Positions 14,230 through 14,909 of a stretch of 14,909 bases of DNA are shown here, one piece after another (position 1 is the first letter of the stretch; every line of letters begins with the position of its first letter). The notes below the pieces were generated by a model. The model made no database searches. It worked only from the letters and a program-made list of their open reading frames with translations, and was not told the DNA's origin. The position numbers were made by a program, and so were the translations under genes. Origin of the DNA: Oligoflexaceae bacterium (GTDB taxonomy: Bacteria > Bdellovibrionota_B > Oligoflexia > Oligoflexales > Oligoflexaceae); assembly GCA_947474445.1 (NCBI GenBank), contig CANJJY010000055.1, positions 1-14,909 on the forward strand, in the 5' to 3' direction.

Positions 14230-14909
14230 TTGATCAGCTCGATCTCCAAGATTTTTACGGCCAGCGCGCTGAGATGATCGCCTGGAATGATGGCCACGTC
14301 GCGCGGACTTTTGAGACCTTATTCGCGGATGTGAGCGCTCTGGGACAGCGGTGGCGAGAGGCAGGAGTGCCGCGCGGGGCGCGCCTCATCGTTCATGGGT
14401 TGAATGCTTATGAGACCTGGCTCTGCGCTCTGGCTGCCTATGAGGAGGGCTGTAGTCTAGCGCTGCTTCCCTCGCGTCTGCGGGTTGATCAGCTCGATGC
14501 TTATTGCGGGGCCTTGTCTTTTGATTTTCAAATCAGTCCGAGCGTTCTGCGAGGGACCGATGCCGCTGTCCTCACGCGACCCCATCGAGTTGCGAGAGAC
14601 ACAGCTTTGCCGGAGAGGTCGAGTCGGCTGAGGCCAGAAGAGCCGTGGATATATATTTTCACCTCTGGTTCGAGTGGAGACCCGAAGGCTGTGCAGCATA
14701 GCGCCCGGAGTCTCATGTGTTCGGCGCGGGCGAGTTTGCAATTTTACGAGGCACAGGCCGGTGATAGCTGGCTGTTGAGTTTGGATCTGGCTCATATCGG
14801 TGGTTTTCAGATCGCTCTCCGATGTTTGCTGGGAGGGCTTGTCTGTCTCAGTGGATTTGAGCCGACGGCTGTCGACGCAGCCTTGCGGCATCAGCGCATT
14901 AGTTTTTTG
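14226..14909 (+). CDS. menE: o-Succinylbenzoate-CoA ligase, N-terminal part (cut by window end)
   Basis: The frame starts at ATG 14226 inside the menC stop (ATGA overlap) and stays open for 228 codons to the edge of the window; perhaps half of the protein is present. The adenylate-forming enzyme motif TSGSSGDPKAV (146-156) is clear, and LDLAHIGGFQIALRCLLGG near residues 190-210 matches the substrate region of MenE ('l.l.H.~G......~l.~G'). It would activate o-succinylbenzoate through an AMP intermediate and load CoA, the step before MenB. The commoner form of the first motif is TSGTTG-PKGV; Ser replaces the Thr residues and Ala replaces Gly here, both seen in the superfamily. The thiolation domain and later motifs lie outside the window. 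Confidence 0.9.
   Translation, partial: MIDQLDLQDFYGQRAEMIAWNDGHVARTFETLFADVSALGQRWREAGVPRGARLIVHGLNAYETWLCALAAYEEGCSLALLPSRLRVDQLDAYCGALSFDFQISPSVLRGTDAAVLTRPHRVARDTALPERSSRLRPEEPWIYIFTSGSSGDPKAVQHSARSLMCSARASLQFYEAQAGDSWLLSLDLAHIGGFQIALRCLLGGLVCLSGFEPTAVDAALRHQRISFL

Overview
The window looks like a chromosomal segment of a Gram-negative, menaquinone-respiring bacterium with mid-50s GC content. It carries a predicted outer-membrane barrel protein, a lipoprotein with a haem c motif, and a complete-looking run of menaquinone (men) genes. Two promoter-like sites match the sigma-28 and sigma-54 consensus sequences, which suggests a motile organism. The gene styles would fit the Bdellovibrionota/Oligoflexia or a deltaproteobacterial relative, but that placement is an inference. 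No tRNA, rRNA, CRISPR, insertion sequence or phage gene is visible.

Left part (1-3188): the C-terminal end of a ParA-like ATPase is followed by pgeF (YfiH family). Next come a small leftward gene for an exported peptide and, divergent from it, a rightward gene for a lipoprotein with one CXXCH motif. The gap between these two is the most unusual part of the window. A near-perfect sigma-28 promoter points left, a good sigma-54 promoter points right, and a long-spaced inverted repeat lies between them. A leftward outer-membrane beta-barrel gene with an extended -10 promoter follows. It shares a bidirectional terminator with the lipoprotein gene.

Middle part (3189-8146): a rightward group holds an Uup-type ABC-F ATPase, 6-phosphofructokinase (pfkA) and a hotdog thioesterase very like MenI/YdiI. 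It meets a leftward pair, a long-chain polyprenyl diphosphate synthase and a GbsR/MarR-like regulator.

Right part (8376-14909): a tightly packed rightward operon reads menG(ubiE)-menF-menD-menA-menC-menE, with 4-nt overlaps or gaps of 2 to 9 nt. menE runs off the end of the window. MenF and MenD start the chorismate branch, MenC and MenE make o-succinylbenzoyl-CoA, MenI releases DHNA from its CoA ester, MenA attaches the prenyl tail supplied by the divergent synthase, and MenG methylates the ring. MenB and MenH are not seen here and would have to be encoded elsewhere.

A scattered excess of the hexamer CGATCG, including several copies of the octamer GCGATCGC, runs through the window and recalls the cyanobacterial HIP1 element.
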